Shown: in pieces, positions 39,173 through 53,722 of the stretch | How the letters are laid out: every line of letters starts with the position of its first letter | How positions within the stretch are numbered: the stretch's first letter is position 1 | Origin: Mugil cephalus | Lineage: Eukaryota > Chordata > Actinopteri > Mugiliformes > Mugilidae | Reading direction: 5' to 3' | Length of the DNA stretch: 64,000 bases | Assembly: GCF_022458985.1 (NCBI RefSeq) | Contig: NC_061781.1 | Coordinates: 10,815,501 to 10,879,500, forward strand | Made by a program: the position numbers and the translations under genes | The notes under the pieces: generated by a model | Databases searched by the model: none | What the model was told of the DNA's origin: nothing | What the model saw: the letters and a program-made list of their open reading frames with translations, nothing else

Positions 39173-42100
39173 ACTACCAAATCTTTTTTTTTTTTTTCAC
39201 TGAGTCTGTATGATATATAAAAATATTCAAATTCAGTTCCCACTGTTCAGATCTGGATACTGTGCTTTTCTTTTCATGACTTTTCTCTTAATGTTTGCTC
39301 GTTCTGAACACTCAGTATCAACTACACTTGGCTTCAGAACATCAGTGCACTCCGTGAGCGTGACGCTCATTACGACATTACATATCAGAAACAGGAAAAT
39401 GTGCCACAAACAAGTGAAAAATGACGGCTCATTTCTAGAACGGGAAGCAGACCGATCAAAGCAAAGCAAGTCAGACAAGCGCTCTGATTTTATTTGCTCT
39501 GTCAGAATTCGTCTGGGCCTACTTCCTCTCAAAGAGATTTTTAACCAGCCCTTCTTGTGCCAGGTCAGTCGCAATCATTTATCTCACAATGACGGCGTTT
39601 AATGCGATGACTTGTCCTAGTACTGCCATCGCGGCACTTCAGATGCTCAAATGCGACAGCCTTTAATTCGTTTCTATTTAATTGACGGCCCTAATGTAAC
39701 CGTGGTGTCCAAATGTAGCATTGATTTTAACCAAAGTGGCCAACACTGGAAACACTTACTTACTTGTCCCGTAAGTGGGTGCTGTTAGAAACGTTATTCT
39801 TATCAGAATTATCAGAACTCTTTCTGCCCATTTGATCGGCACCCAAGTCCTAAAGAAGCCTTGAAAGAAAGCTGGTAAGTGGAACTAGGCAGCTTGAAGG
39901 GCGCCGCAAGAACAGCACCAGCTAGGCAGCTGGCATGAAATGGGCCGACATTTAATATTAATAGCTAATTTATTACATGTCTGCAAGTGGAAAATAAATG
40001 ACTAGAAAGGATTGCTGTTATTACGCCCTATCGATGCAAAAGCTTGAATTATTGCGCTGCTGCTTATCTCTATCAACAAAACCACACGTAATATTTGCAC
40101 TTTATTTTGAAAGGAAGTGTCACACAAATGCTAAATGACAATAACTCCTAATTTCTGAATGTGTGATATTTTAATGTGGCACATTCGCTCTGATTGGTTG
40201 TACATCTCTCTATATTGGTCTGGGTCCATTTATATTAAAAAAAAAACCTTGTAAAGCACAGCATTAACAAAGAGGTTCCAGGCTTATTTGCATTTGTGCA
40301 TGTGTCTGGTGATGCTAGACTGTGTCTAATCTACACTTGTGGAGTATTCTAGTCATGAACTGACAACGTTTAATTCCTCCCTGAGTCATTCTTATCTACC
40401 ACACATTCACAAAGTACTGGATTGATGAAAAAATATAAAACTCCACATTTCATCATTTATGCTGCTCATAGTAAATCCAAGACCCTAGTCTTTGTATTGA
40501 TGAGTGTAGAACAAAGAAAGCAATACTTTTTTTGATGTACACTGAAATAGTTAATATGGTCTCTTGTGTAGATGTTAATGTCTCTGTGGCCTGTTATCTT
40601 TATGTTAGGTGGTGAAGACGGCTGATGGCTGACTAGTGATTATTAGTCTTCAGTGGCAGTCCTGAACAAATAGGTACATTCAGTTGCGTGACCAAAAATA
40701 AGTCAACAGACTGGGCTTTTGTTAAGGTGAGCACACTAACTTAATATGAACTTTCACATTTGCGAAGACAATATTTTCTCCTCGAAGCTTTCTGTCAAAG
40801 TGTTGAAAGACCTTGTAAACTTGATTAGTGCCAGGCAATTCAAATGTAATTATCCAATAGAAAATAGAAAACTCTAACCCTCTGCAGGAGCAAGTCTCTA
40901 AAATGAACCAAACCATTTATTCACTCCTCATTAATTGACTTTAGATAGAATTTAATGTGTGTATGTATAATTAATGTACCCTTTTAACCAAATTTTTTAA
41001 ACAATCAGCACGGAAATCCAAAGTTATTCCAATTTCCATCGGCTCCTCTTATGCAAATATTTGCGTAAATCTTTGCTGTTTGTGGCTCTAATTCTATAGT
41101 GGGATGCCTCGTCATTGACGTCACTGAAAAAAAATGACAACAAAAATCTCAAAAAAAAATAACATGCATAAAAATTAGTTTTATGTTCGTTTAATGTGTT
41201 TCTTTGTGAAAGTTCAGTTTCCTCGTCTGTTCCCAAAGCCACTAGTTTTTCTCTCTGCATGATGAAAACACTTCACTTTCTTTCCACCAATCTTTTTTTT
41301 TGACCCCAGACATGCTCAAAATGTTTTTGCTGTAATGTGATTTTATTTTATTTGATTAGATTTTTTTTAAACCTATTGTTAGTTTCACAAATTGAATATG
41401 TCACAGACAGCTTTGATATAGTACAATAAATTACAGTAACTTAATTACAGTAGGCTGATATGCGTCACTACTTCAAGGACATCCACAGTTCTGATACTAT
41501 TTCTGTAGCTCCACCAGTGAGGGGCAGTGTAGAATTACATGACACATGAATCATATTCTTAATTAGTACTTCATCTGGTTTTTGTGCAAAAAAATTACAT
41601 CTTGATTATGTCTCATTAATGCTCATTATTCTGTCACTCTGAGTGTTTTCGAGGGTGTTCAGTTTTATGAATTGTGAAGTGGGTTTGCACTAATAGAGGG
41701 CATGAAGTTGGCCTCTAAATACAATCACACAAAGGAAAACACTGAGTGTTAAAAGAATGCGTCTGACAATGCAATACCGAAACGTTCATATTCTATCAAT
41801 AGTCATTCTGCTCCAAATCCAGACAATCAAGTATGACTGAGCCCAGTCCAGCCTTATTCTGTTGTAAAAGATTAGCTCTACACTGCAAAGGTCAAAGCCT
41901 ATTAGATGGTATGCACAGTGAGCTTTCAGTCTCATTGCTAAGCAGATGAACTTCCTTGCATATCTGCACTCATCTTTCAATCCTAAGCCCTGTGTCTGAA
42001 CTTCTCACTTTTCTCCCCCCCGTTCTTAACAGCCTCGTAAAGCTGCCTTTGTACTGTGGTCTTTGTAATGACAGACGTGACTCAATAAATCTTCTCCTCA

Positions 42101-42780
42101 ATGGTCCGGCCCCCGCCTTTAATTCTGCCGCCCTCATCCTCTGAGCACAGGTTCCATTCACAATGTAGATATCAGCCTTTTATTAGAACCTCGGCCTGTC
42201 ATTGTTCTCCACCTGTGTTGTGACGCACATATTACCGAGCTGGTTTTTGCTGAAAAAAACTCTCCATCCGACAGATAAATTGGTTTCCACACAAGTATTG
42301 TGTGGATATAATTCATATTCGGTTGAACCAGTGCCTAACTGTCATTATCACTACATTAAAATGGACGCGCCAAGTACAATTTCGCACAGTATCAGTTTTC
42401 TGGATGCCTTGGTTGATGAAGATTATCATTGGCCTTCAGAAACCAATATAGTTTGAGGCCTGCTCTGCATTCAGATGACTGCACACCACCTTTCCTGTTG
42501 CTTTTCTGTCCTCACTGCCCTTTGTATCCTCATCTCTGTTTCCTTTTCCCTCCCTTGTAATTGTGAATTAATCAGACTTCAAAGTGCAACAAATTAGAAT
42601 TGATGTCAAATCTTTGTGGACAGCTTTACAGACACTTGGCCTAATGAAGGGAAATGAAGTGCTGAGGCTGAAGACAGCTTGACCTGTGCAGAGATGGTGG
42701 CGGTACCGAGTGATGCGTGCAGTATTACATGGTACCCTGCCTATGAGGAGCATAGCTACACTGTCATGCTCATTCATTAG
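39173..42780. other. asmt downstream flank, no gene seen
   Basis: AT-rich DNA with only short, unrelated ORFs. None has plausible splice borders combined with family resemblance. Confidence 0.5.
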
Positions 42781-42786
42781 GTATCC

Positions 42787-43150
42787 AAGTTGTTCAATAT
42801 AAAGATCCTGCGTTTAAATCTTAGCTTCATGAAGGTTATGGTATTCAGCATTTGCTTAAAACAACTGAAAGCTGTCGATTCACTTATTTATTTCTTTGCG
42901 GAGGCTGTGGATTGAACTGTTTTGTGTTGTTCGACACGTTTTTATTGTTTTGACCCCAATTTAGTCGACTACTGGGCTAGGCCAAATAATAGGAACGCTG
43001 TTCATACAGTTGAATTACCACCTTTCTTACACTGTTTCAGCATAAACTGAACATTACAACAGTCATGTAGGGGGTTTAAGTGAAGGACTGCTCTACGGAA
43101 ATGGATTCCATTTTACTAGTGTGCCTAATGTTTTGGCAAGTGAATGTATA
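42787..43150. repeat. Possible dispersed repeat
   Basis: It contains CTTCATGAAGGTTATGGTAT, GGCTGTGGATTGAACTG and, at the right end, GTGCCTAATGTTTTGGCAAG. These resemble internal and terminal words of a common fish nonautonomous DNA element. The assignment rests on memory alone. Confidence 0.35.
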
Positions 43151-43159
43151 TGAGAGCGC

Positions 43160-44029
43160 TAAATTAGAGTTTCTGATCGATGGATGGATGGGTGGATAGA
43201 TATAGTGAGGGGTCCTCAGCGATCAGGATGGCTTTCCTCATCATTGAGTGACTGTACAGTTCGGGGATAGGGGATCTTCAGAGTGAACCATTATTTTTTA
43301 CGTTTGATGGTGAGAAAGTTGTACCAGGATGAAATATTGAAGGTGACAATTATTTCAATGATTGACCTGTACACCAGTGTTAAAATATTACTGCTGACAA
43401 TGAAAGTCACCTGCACTGTTGTGCTTTTCAATCTGTGTGTAGGACAGACAGACGTCTAACCACTCACCTGTCCACATATTTACAGGCCTCAACCTGTTTC
43501 ACCAGCTGACCCTGGATGCTAAGAGGCTGGAACAGGGCACCTTGGCTTTGGAGACATTAGCTCCAGACAGTTTTCTCTAAATCTTTGGACCAGGCTGTTG
43601 TCTGTGTCCTGGTGTTGGGACAGAGCATGGATGTCCATCAGGTGTCATCAGGTGTCATCAGGTGTCATCTGCATAATTCAGCAGTGTCATTTCTTCCCTG
43701 CTACAAGACAGAACACAACCCCAGTGGAGTCCTGTGTTTAAAATCAATGTACTGGATTTAAAACCATTTAAAAGCACCTGTTGTGGTCTGTCCTTTAAAA
43801 AGTTAATCCATAAAATCAGTGGTGGTGTAACAGAGTGCCAGTATGTACAGTGTTAAAAGCAGAGGAACAATCCATGAAACACATCCTGGTGTGTGGTTGT
43901 GCAAAAAGTATCTAAAAGCATGAGACTTGCATCCTCTAAGATAAGGTAAGGTCCTTTACTAATAACTGGGCTGACTCCAAACTTGCTGTAACTATTTTTT
44001 ATTCTTTCTTCATATAAAATGGAACATAT
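43160..44029. other. Spacer with short tandem repeats
   Basis: Holds a GGAT-type run near 43179-43195 and three copies of AGGTGTCATC near 43641-43670. I found no supportable exon. One frame near 43495-43560 reads an open, exon-like stretch but soon meets a stop. Confidence 0.4.
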
Positions 44030-44206
44030 ACTCGTTTATATGCTGATGATACTGTTTTATATGTGCTCTCTTTATTGCACTTTAACTGCTGTCTGGACAC
44101 GGACAAAACCAAGTTGTTTTCTAAAGCAAAAAAGAGGAAACCTTCAAAGACTGTTGATACTGCGATAACAGGTTACAGGTCATGCCACAGAAAATCAACA
44201 GTAGTT
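44030..44206 (+). mobile_element. LINE reverse-transcriptase fragment with YADD box
   Basis: One frame reads LYADDTVLYVLS, then a shortened segment to DTDKTKLFSKAKKRK, then a stop at about 44211. YADDT is the reverse-transcriptase catalytic box and NxxKTK..FS the following conserved stretch. The roughly 30 residues normally between them are mostly missing, so this is an internally deleted dead copy. Confidence 0.7.
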
Positions 44207-46622
44207 CTGTAAGAGTATCTCTTTAAGTCCCGCCTTTGCTTTTCGTCAATGGTTTAGACTCGGGTCAGTGTTTTCCACTTCAGCAGAGAAAGGTGCATAC
44301 ATTTCTCCTCTGTGCTCTTCACTTCCATTTACTGCTCCATCTCACGAGGCTATTATTGCGCCAGCCTCAGGTTCAACCTGAGTGGGTTTTTATGGATGCG
44401 TCTAGAAAGTTGGAGCTATAAAAACAGGCAACTGTGACGGAGAAGAGGCTAGTGAGATGAGGATGTCCGTGAAAATCAGACCAGAGGGAACACGCAACCC
44501 CAAAATAACACAAAGGCAGAGGAAATCCTTGCTGCCGAGTGTTTTTCGATGCCTCTGTCCGCTCAGCTACAATATCTCAGATTTTTATCTGACCATGGAC
44601 TTTTGTGACATTTAAATTCCTCATTGGTGTTAAAATAAATGCACAATGAATAATTCAAGAGAAAAAGACGCTGCATCAAATAACTTCAGCGTTGTGTGTT
44701 TGATTCCTGCTTGTTTATTATTATTATATGTGGAAGCACACTTCCCTCCCGGATACGAATTAAAAGTTAAAAATTACAATAACAAGAAATCTCCTGAGTC
44801 TCTTAATTATGCCACAGTAAGTAGAATTTATCACTTAAGGCCATGCATCTATTTTATTGTGTGTTTTGTGCGCGTGCTGATCCACGTGTCTGTAGCAGCG
44901 TTTGTGTTTATTGGCACGTAGAAAACCCTGTGTGTTCACCTGTGTGTCTGTATTTAGTGTTTGTGTGTGTGTGTGTGTGCGTACTACACTCTTTTTGGGG
45001 ATACTCTAAATCTGCTCCACGAGTCAGAGACGCTCCAACCCTCGAGCTCCAGGATGCCTCACTGAGATAACTTTAGAGCGTTTCAGGGAACACGGTGATT
45101 TTATGCCTGAGACTTTGCGTGCATAGATGTGAGACTTTGTGCAAGCCTCTGTGTTTGTGTGTGTGTATGTGTGTGTACGCTGCTTATTAAAACTCCTATT
45201 TCTTTTCTTTTTTTTTGTGATGCACTTAAGATTTCATTCCAAAGTTTTCAAACAGGAAACATTAAGTTTCCTTTTTCTTTACAGCAAAGCCTAACGACGC
45301 AGCATTAACTCTTGCACAATCACAATTCAAAGAACTGAAATAATCAACAGGGATGGGTCATCTTTCACTGTGGGATGTAATGCATTAAACAACACAAAAA
45401 GTGTTCAGTCATTGCTATCACCGTTCACTTTTTTGGTGTCAGACAAATCTGTTTCCACATCGCGTTTTCAGGGTATCTTTTCTGAATTTCATCCACCTGT
45501 GTTGCTATAGTAACCTGACGTGGCACCGTTTTTCTGTAGAAAAGAGGAAAAAGTGCTTCCAAAAATGACATCCACGGTTTACCTTATGTGACATGACCTA
45601 TTTATTTAGTATTTCACTCTCTTTTGGTCTTGAACAAGCGACGGGATCTGGATATGCACTTTATTTTTGTGTTTATAATGCAAGAGGAGCCGCACGGCAG
45701 GTGCACAGCAAAAGCCCTGCCCTAGCCACAGGTCTGATAAAATAACTAGAATAAATATAATCATATGTGGATACAGTCCCTGCAGATGTGCCTGCCGCAA
45801 GCCTCAAACCATTAAACCTTCAAACCACAGTTTGTTTTGTTGTGGCAGCTGTGTGTCTGAAACAGGCAGAAACAAGAGAGGCTGAGATGGAAGAATTGCC
45901 TCAACACAGAGAAACAATGACGGGAAGTGGAGATGGGAATAGAAGTGATCTGATCTTTTTTTCTTTTTTTTATCAGAACCACGATGAAGGGATTAACGCA
46001 CACATACATAGGCGCCCACTTGCGCACATCCATCACGTCTCACAACTCAATAAAAGTGTCTCTTGGCTGTAAGCTGTGCTTTGTCACTTCCAAACACTTC
46101 CATAATTCATGGCCCGGTGACAGCGCTATTGAACCGAGGACAAAGATGTCTGCCCTGTAGGCTACACACACAACACACACTCACACAACACACACACGAG
46201 CAAAAGGTGGTCATAGATTTTCACGAGCTATGAACACAAAAAACAAAAACCCTTCAGAGAATGAACTGTCTTTTAGTGGAGGCACAGTGAAGCTTTGCTA
46301 GATTGTGTTTGTGTTTAGGATTAGTTGGGTAGTGGATAGGGTTGGACTAATGCTGCCTTCAAACAGATCTCATGGGCTTGTTAGATATGGAGAAGCCCTC
46401 CACACAGAATGCCTAACAAGTTGTGAGAGCACCACTGCTAAGCTACTGTCAGCATCTATAAGCCACAGAAGCTAACAGTTTAGCCAGCCAACAGATTATA
46501 ATGAAATATAATGGGAATGAAATGGGAATATCAACATTTTCATCAGACATGGTCTAAAATGATGAAGCAAATTCGATCTATCTACACCACTTGAAAACCC
46601 CACTGATGTGCCACATACTGCC

Positions 46623-46930
46623 TACTGCTGTTGGCTAGGCTAGTTAGCTGACTGCTAGCCTGCTGGTCAGCCTTTTTTTTCAGTTGAACTGGGCTTCTAA
46701 ATGTGTTTTGCCTCGGATCTTGGAAAAGGGGTGAAGTGGTGGTTGACACGTAGTCGCACATCCCATCACTTCATACTTACTGCTGTTGGCTAGGCTAGTT
46801 AGCTGGTGTCTTCTTGTTGGTTTCTAGTTGGTAGCTGACTGCTACGAACTAGCAGACTGGGACTGGGCTTCAAAAAGAATTTCACCTCAGATCTCGGCAC
46901 AGGGGATTGTAACATCTCATCCTGTATAAT
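46623..46930. repeat. Imperfect tandem duplication, period about 155 bp
   Basis: TACTGCTGTTGGCTAGGCTA and the following TAGTTAGCTG recur at 46623 and 46778. After each copy come GACTGCTA, ACTGGGCTTC, TTT..CCTC and GATCT..G in the same order. The copies differ by substitutions and small insertions. Confidence 0.75.
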
Positions 46931-49508
46931 AATGAATATACAAATAAATTACAAGATATTAGCTTCCAATCCACCTCAACCATTTTGGAAAACACATCAG
47001 CAAACACGTCACAACTTTGTGAACTCAAACCTTGCCAAAAAATTTCCATTTGTTGCATAAACAAAAGGTCAACAAATGTTAAGGTAAAACTCAAGGAGTT
47101 GACTGACCTCTTAAGTGATGGGAACATGACTGTAGTTTGTGTGTGTGTGGATGCGCGTGCGTGTTTGTGTTTCACTTCTTCACTTTATAATGACTAATCC
47201 CTCCTGTTCTGCCCTCCGTCCTCTCTGTCACTTACTGTTGCTTCTGTTTTTTGTATCTTTGTCCTGCCCCTTAGCATGACTAAATACAGTCCGTCTCCTC
47301 TGACAAACACACACACACACACAAAGAGAGAGAGACAGACAGCAGGATGTTTGGCTGTCTGGCAGACATATTTCAGCCACAAGGTTGTCACTCATGCCTC
47401 GTGGCAAGATGTCAACCCCACCACCAAAAAAAAAAGGGACAGAAATACATCCTCGTCCTGGTCTTGACGTCATTTGCTTCTCAAGCCAAACTGAGGAACA
47501 CAGACAGCCAACTGTGTCTCTTCATTAAAGTGATCACAACTCTAAGAAAGGACGACATTGCAAGTGTCACAGTTGCCTTTGCAGTGGCGGCCGTGAAGGT
47601 GGGAAACCCTCAAAATGAGAAACAAACCATTCTACTAGACTCATGTCCTGTAGAAAAAATAAATGGGAGAAGGTTGAGGTATAATTGTTATAGGGTCTTC
47701 ACATATAAGGTCGCAGTTGAAATGCCATGTGCTTACATTTACATATTTATTTTCAAAACAGCTACTAATTAACTGCAGTGGGTGTAAATGTCAACTATGC
47801 TGTGTGTGGCTGCCAGAAACGGCACAGGGACTCTTTGAAGTGGATCCAGGTGATTTCCATTAAAATGACTAAAACAGACAGTTACAAAAAGCGAGCATTC
47901 ATCAGGGACAATATTAGACTTCCAGAAGATGTAAGTGGTTCAGACTCAGACTACGACTTGTATGAGGGATGTTGACCAGTTGACCACATCATATTTTTCC
48001 AGAAATTATCTTAAAAATGGAGGTGTATGGGTTTTAAACTGTTATGCGGCAGGCAGGGGGCAATGTATGTTCTGTTTCTCTCTTTCTCCTCTCCCCTGTT
48101 TATTCTTGGGTAGGTTGATTCCATGATTGGTTTCCACCTGCGAAGTCTGGTGGTGACTGCTGATTGATTGGTTTGGCTCCAGATTGTACAATTACAACCC
48201 AAGGCCTAGATGAAAAGGGACCCAGCCGCAGGCTCTTGTCTCTACTTTCTCTGGTCTTTGCTGCTTGTTGTCACTTAGTTTGATTTCTGTTACCTGCCTT
48301 GTTTGGTAGTTACAGTTATTGGTAGTAGACTCCACCTCCTCAAGGAGGTAACTTTTTGTTGATACACATGAGGATTGTTGGTTGGTGCCAATGTTTTTGT
48401 GGATCAGATATTTAGGTCTTTTGTTTATAGCTTTCAACTTGAAGAAGTTTGTTAGTGAGGTCTAGTTCTGTTATTTGGCACAACCACATGATCCAATCCT
48501 TCCTCACTGATTATGCTTCAAGCAGTTTTCAGTTACCCTTTATTTTATTTTTGAAATGAACCTGTTGTGTTTGCGTCACATCCAGACTTGACGTCATTGG
48601 TTTTCATGTGTTCAGCCCTAAATTCCCTTAGAACCACCGTTTGCCCATTTCATTTCTCAATTCCGAAGTCCCAAGTTCCTGGTTGGACATTAACCATGGA
48701 ACTTTATGTCTTGGACCAGACGTCTGCTGGCTTGTCAGATTTGTCACTGCACCATGAACATGACACACAACTTCAAATCACCATTGATCTCGCTATAACT
48801 TTTTCTGCACTGCAGTAACATGGGCAGGCATCAACCATGAGCAAATTACAACATAACACCAACAAGCGCTTTGAGCAGCATTTTGACAGGGTCTAGTGGA
48901 CGCCATGGGTGGCCACAGTTTTGTAATGTTGCTGTTCGTGTTGGAAGCACAAGTTATCAGACATTGTCACTGAGGTTACAGTACAGAAACAGCTCTTTAG
49001 CATGATTGTTTAGGGAGTGTGTGTGCGTGACGAAAATGCCGCAATAAGAATTATAATATAAATGAACGTGATCAAACCACACATAGATTACAGGCAGTTA
49101 AACACTACCAAAATAAATGAGCATCAAATTAACTTCAGAATTGGATTCAGAATTAGCCTAGCTTAGCATTAGTGACTTGATGCTGAGTGAGACAGCTCTC
49201 CTGACTCTGTGTAAAGTACAAAAAGATGATACATTTGGTCAAATTAGTTAATTTTGTATACAAACAGGAATGTAAGTAACAATATGTGGTTGTATATTCT
49301 TCATGATTATAAAATATAATCTATAAATCCCAGCTCTATTTGTTTTAATCTGACACAAAAAAAAGTAATGTTTTTTTTTCTTTTCCCTGAACTCAACCTA
49401 ATGTAGGCTGTAGAGATGAGTAATGAGACAAAGGAGGGAGGCAACACGTAGTCTTGCCTATGTATTAAAACTATATTTTAATTCAATTGTACGATGGCCC
49501 TAAAGGTC

Positions 49509-49562
49509 AAAACACAACATTTCAGAAAACACGACATTACAGAAAACACGACGACATTACAG
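49509..49562. repeat. Short tandem repeat of a 17-20 bp unit, three copies
   Basis: Units AAAACACAACATTTCAG, AAAACACGACATTACAG and AAAACACGACGACATTACAG follow each other directly. Confidence 0.75.
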
Positions 49563-52500
49563 CAAACACCAGTGCAGGCACAGCACTTTCTGACCTTCAG
49601 GGCCTCGTGCAATTGACTATAAAATATCGCACAGTTGTCACAGCCAGTATGTCAAACACAATGGCTCACTCAGCCAACAAAGAGAGAGTCTGTCTGCTCC
49701 TTCTTCCGTTTTTCTTTTCTTATTTAATTGCACTGTTTTGATTTTCTGAAATGTGAAGTATGTGACTGTCACATAGTTGACCTAACACCCCTGTACGTCA
49801 AATTACAAAGGAGTGTGTCCGCCTCCTACTGTACAACCACGTCCTCCATTCACTTCAGATCTTGTCCCATGAGATTCAAAGGCACATTTAAATCCTGTTT
49901 GACTGACTGACTGTCTGACCTCTCTGAAGATGCCATCTTCAGATCTATTTGTGTCTCATGGGAAGCAGGTTACATAAACCTAGAGCTTTCCTGGGGTTAC
50001 GTGAACATAACCGTTGACCTGGCAAACATCTTTACTACTGTTGTATTATCTTTTTGTCCTTGGTGCAAATACACTAGACCAAGCTTGTTCTCATTCGTTC
50101 TGTACTACACACACACAAGGTAAGAACAAGCAGAAGCTCATCGTTTGTGTGTGTTAGTTGTCCAACTTGTATCCATTATTCATTTGACAGGATTTGAACT
50201 TTTCACTATGCTTTCTTTTGAATAATAAAAGAAAAGAAAAAAAAAACTAAAACGCAATTTTAATTATTTAATTATATCAGTTGATTTCTTTCATTACCTA
50301 GATCAGTTTGTTTTAATACTGATACCGACAAAAGATGATTAAGATGATTGTTGTGCACAATCACATTGCTGTTGTTTTATGTAAATAAAGCGTGACATTT
50401 ATGCTGAATGCATCATGCCGGCTAGTGCTTACGGCACTTTGAATTGTTGAGCAGAATTATTCCCACTTGGTAATAAAGCCTTGTGAGTGCCGATACATTT
50501 CCCCTCTGGTTGTTACCTCTAAATGTTACCCAGGCAGTTATGTGTAATTTTGCCTCTGTGATCAAACAACAGATATCAATCTGAGCAGCGTATACGGTAC
50601 ATCACATGCACGGGTCAAATACAGAGCCATAATGCTTATAGCTAAATGGATTCGGTTGCCATAGGTGATTACTCACAGTAGAATTTGGCCTTTTTAAAAG
50701 AGCACAGTTTGTTTTAGACATCCAGAGTTGAATGTATTAACATATTTCCCATGATTGTTTTCATTAGTGTGTAAATGCCAGGGTCACCACGGTCCCTGTC
50801 CCTGAGGGAATCAGAACAGGCAAAGCACACTGTCTGCTTGATGGACAGGATCGTGGAGGGTAGCTGATTAATATTCCTGAGACATTCTGTAGGTATATCA
50901 GTAAGCCTAACTACACATGCAGTTGCATGCTCTTACTCTTCTGCATGTTATCTCACCACCGAGTGCCTCTAATCTACATCACTCTGTCAAGTTGGAACAT
51001 CCACAGGGGGGAAGAACTCCCATTTATTTAATGCTAGAGATTATTAGCTGTCTGCACTCATGTTGATTCAGAGCGTCAGTTTGAGCAGCAGGGACAGAGG
51101 TTAGGCCCGACTGTCAGAGCACTATTTCAGTTCCATCTCTTTTTATGTACTTTCCTTTACAAGGAAACGTTCAGGTTTTGCAAAGTACAGAGCCGGGTTA
51201 AACCTCCAGTAGCAGCCAAGATTTTACCTGCTGTGGATAAAAGGACCAATAGGAAGCTGTACGTCATACACATGCCGCAGCAGGGGAACTGTCAGTTTTT
51301 GGCAAAATCTGCACTCGCTTTGTGTGTGTGAGTGTGTTTGTGGCCTACAGGGCAGACATCTTTGTCCTCGGTTCAATACTGCTGTCACCTCTCTTGCATG
51401 CAATCCCACAAGCACCTGTCAGCAAGCTGTGAAAGTAAAAATGTATTCATAAATCCGGGTCAGATGCGAGTCTAAATGAAAACTCTGAATGTTACTTCCT
51501 TGATACGATAGCTATATTTTACAACCCATTTAAATGCAAATCTGTTCCACAGGGTATATTCATACAAACTTAGTTATTCATTGACGTATTGTAAAAACAA
51601 AAGACACACACAGGTGTTATTTAGGCTGATTTCTATGGATATGAACTGATACGAATGTGCAGATTTTGTAGGTGCTAGATTTCAGTACTGGAAGCTTTCT
51701 GGTTTACATTTGTAGTCCAGTAGTATTTACCAATCTCTGTGTGCAAAAAGAGATTCACTGCCCTGCACAATGTTAACTAAGTGTAAACTGTCTGGTCATC
51801 GACCAATTCTAATTCCATTCACGCGTTTGAAGTTGCCAGTAAGCCGTGAATTCTGACCAGCACACTGAATGGGAATATCTAATATCTTGGCTGGTATATT
51901 TGCTGGCTACACCTGAAGTCCAAAGGCACTGCTAAAATTACCACCAGTGGCTGACAATGTGTCCACACATAGCTACCGCTACATAATCGACTGAAGCTAC
52001 ACTTGGTACGTGAGTTTTTACTAATCATTGGTTTCAATTCAGTTTTGCAGCACTCCAATGATGCAGTGAGACAACAACCAATCATGTGTTTGTTTTAGCC
52101 ACAGCTAAGCAAAGTCTAAAAGCACCCACCTCAAATTGGGAACAGAGCAAGTCATTAAATGAGAGCTGGTGTGTTTGCAGTGTAAATGAGCATGATTAAA
52201 CTCCCAATGGGCAATTCTTAGTTGCATTCTGAGTTCTGGGTCTATGGGTTCACATAAGCCTCTTTCATATCAGATGAAAAACCTGTATCATCGTGGGTCA
52301 ACCCCGGTCCATTTTTTTCAATCATTTCATCATCTTGTTTCATGATTGTAAATTGAAGCATATAGGTGAATTAGCCGTATGTCATGTCTGGGAAATTGCA
52401 CTGATCGGGGAATGCATGTGGGGAGAAGAAGAGATTCAGCGGTAGATATCGGGCATCGTGCAGGACAGTGATCTATTCAAATACCAGCAGCCTTTTGAAA

Positions 52501-53700
52501 GAGCGGAGGTTTGACTGGTCCATTTTTCAAGTCATCAACAAAATGAAAGCGCAAAAAAAAAAAAATACATCATGTTGTTCATTATTTAACTCGTAATCTA
52601 CTGTACTTAAATGTGTAGTGATGACGGTGTTGACGTGATGACGTATGAGAGGGAGGAAAAAAACGGATACGCAGCTCAAACAGCGGGAGGTCAGGCCTGG
52701 GTCTGAAAATCCTTTCAACCCAGTATTTTCAATGTGAAACAAGAACAAAAACAAAAGGTGCACTTCCCATTTTAAGCCAGGGACAGTTTGCATTGCAGAA
52801 TGATAACCTAGTGAAAATCTATCCTCCTTCAAATGAGAGCTACTATGCAGCTTTAACAACATTAACTGGCTAGTTGAATAAAGCAGCTGATGAACAAAGA
52901 AGAAATGGAAATTCAGAGAGTGGCGGTACTTTATTGTCACTATTTTCAAACATTTTTCATTTTTAAATGTTGAAGCTGTGCTAGGCCAACTTCACATTAA
53001 TCTTCTAAAATCCAATAAAAAGTGTTCACACAACATCATAGTTAGCCAATGCTACGCTCTGTGGCTTTGGAAACAACATTACACTGACGCTGCTGCGTGT
53101 CGCCAACGTTCACATGTGCAGCGGCTCGCATTAGATCAGACAAACACACTGTGTAATCCATTCTCCCCTCTGGCAAGTGGAAATTGCTGAACTATGACTT
53201 CTTTTGAATTGACAAACGTTCATTTGGGGGTAATAAGGATATAGTTTTTCTTCTTAATGTAAAAGGCACACAATGACCCCGCAATTCACACCAAGGTAAT
53301 TGGAATGGGAGCCCTAATGAAATCAAATGGCAGCAGCATGCATCGGCGCCCACGTAAGGGCGAAGCTTCACGTGGGCAGCAGACCCGCACACGCTGGCGC
53401 AGTGAGCGCAGAGCAGGAGGCAGACAAAAGGTGGAAGGGAATTCTCTCCGTCTTTCCTTCTTCTCCACGTTTCCTCGTTCCTGCTCTCATCGTCCATCCA
53501 GCCCTCCTCCCGCGCTAATCCAGAGCAGTTTGTAGCTGCATCCTCCCCCTCCCCCTCCCCCCTGCATCTAACACTAAAATGACCTTCACCAGCTCAACGT
53601 GCCGGAAGAAAGGAAAGACTGAAGCACAGTGTTGTGGAGACAAACAAGTGCAAAGCGGGGTGGGGGTGCGTGGGTAAACGAATAGGAGCAAGTGTATTGA

Positions 53701-53722
53701 GGAGGAGGAGGAGGAGGAGGAG
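53701..53722. repeat. (GGA)7 simple repeat
   Basis: Perfect GGA run. It produces a polyserine/polyproline-like ORF on the minus strand that is not a gene. Confidence 0.9.

Noticed and set aside
43490..43565. Exon-like open stretch (LFHQLTLDAKRLEQGTLA)
   Set aside because: It stops soon after, with no convincing acceptor or donor and no family I can name.
47778..47975. 65-aa frame with CGCQKRH, possible zinc-finger or THAP fragment
   Set aside because: Too few cysteines and histidines in the right spacing. It may be a transposon scrap but cannot be supported.
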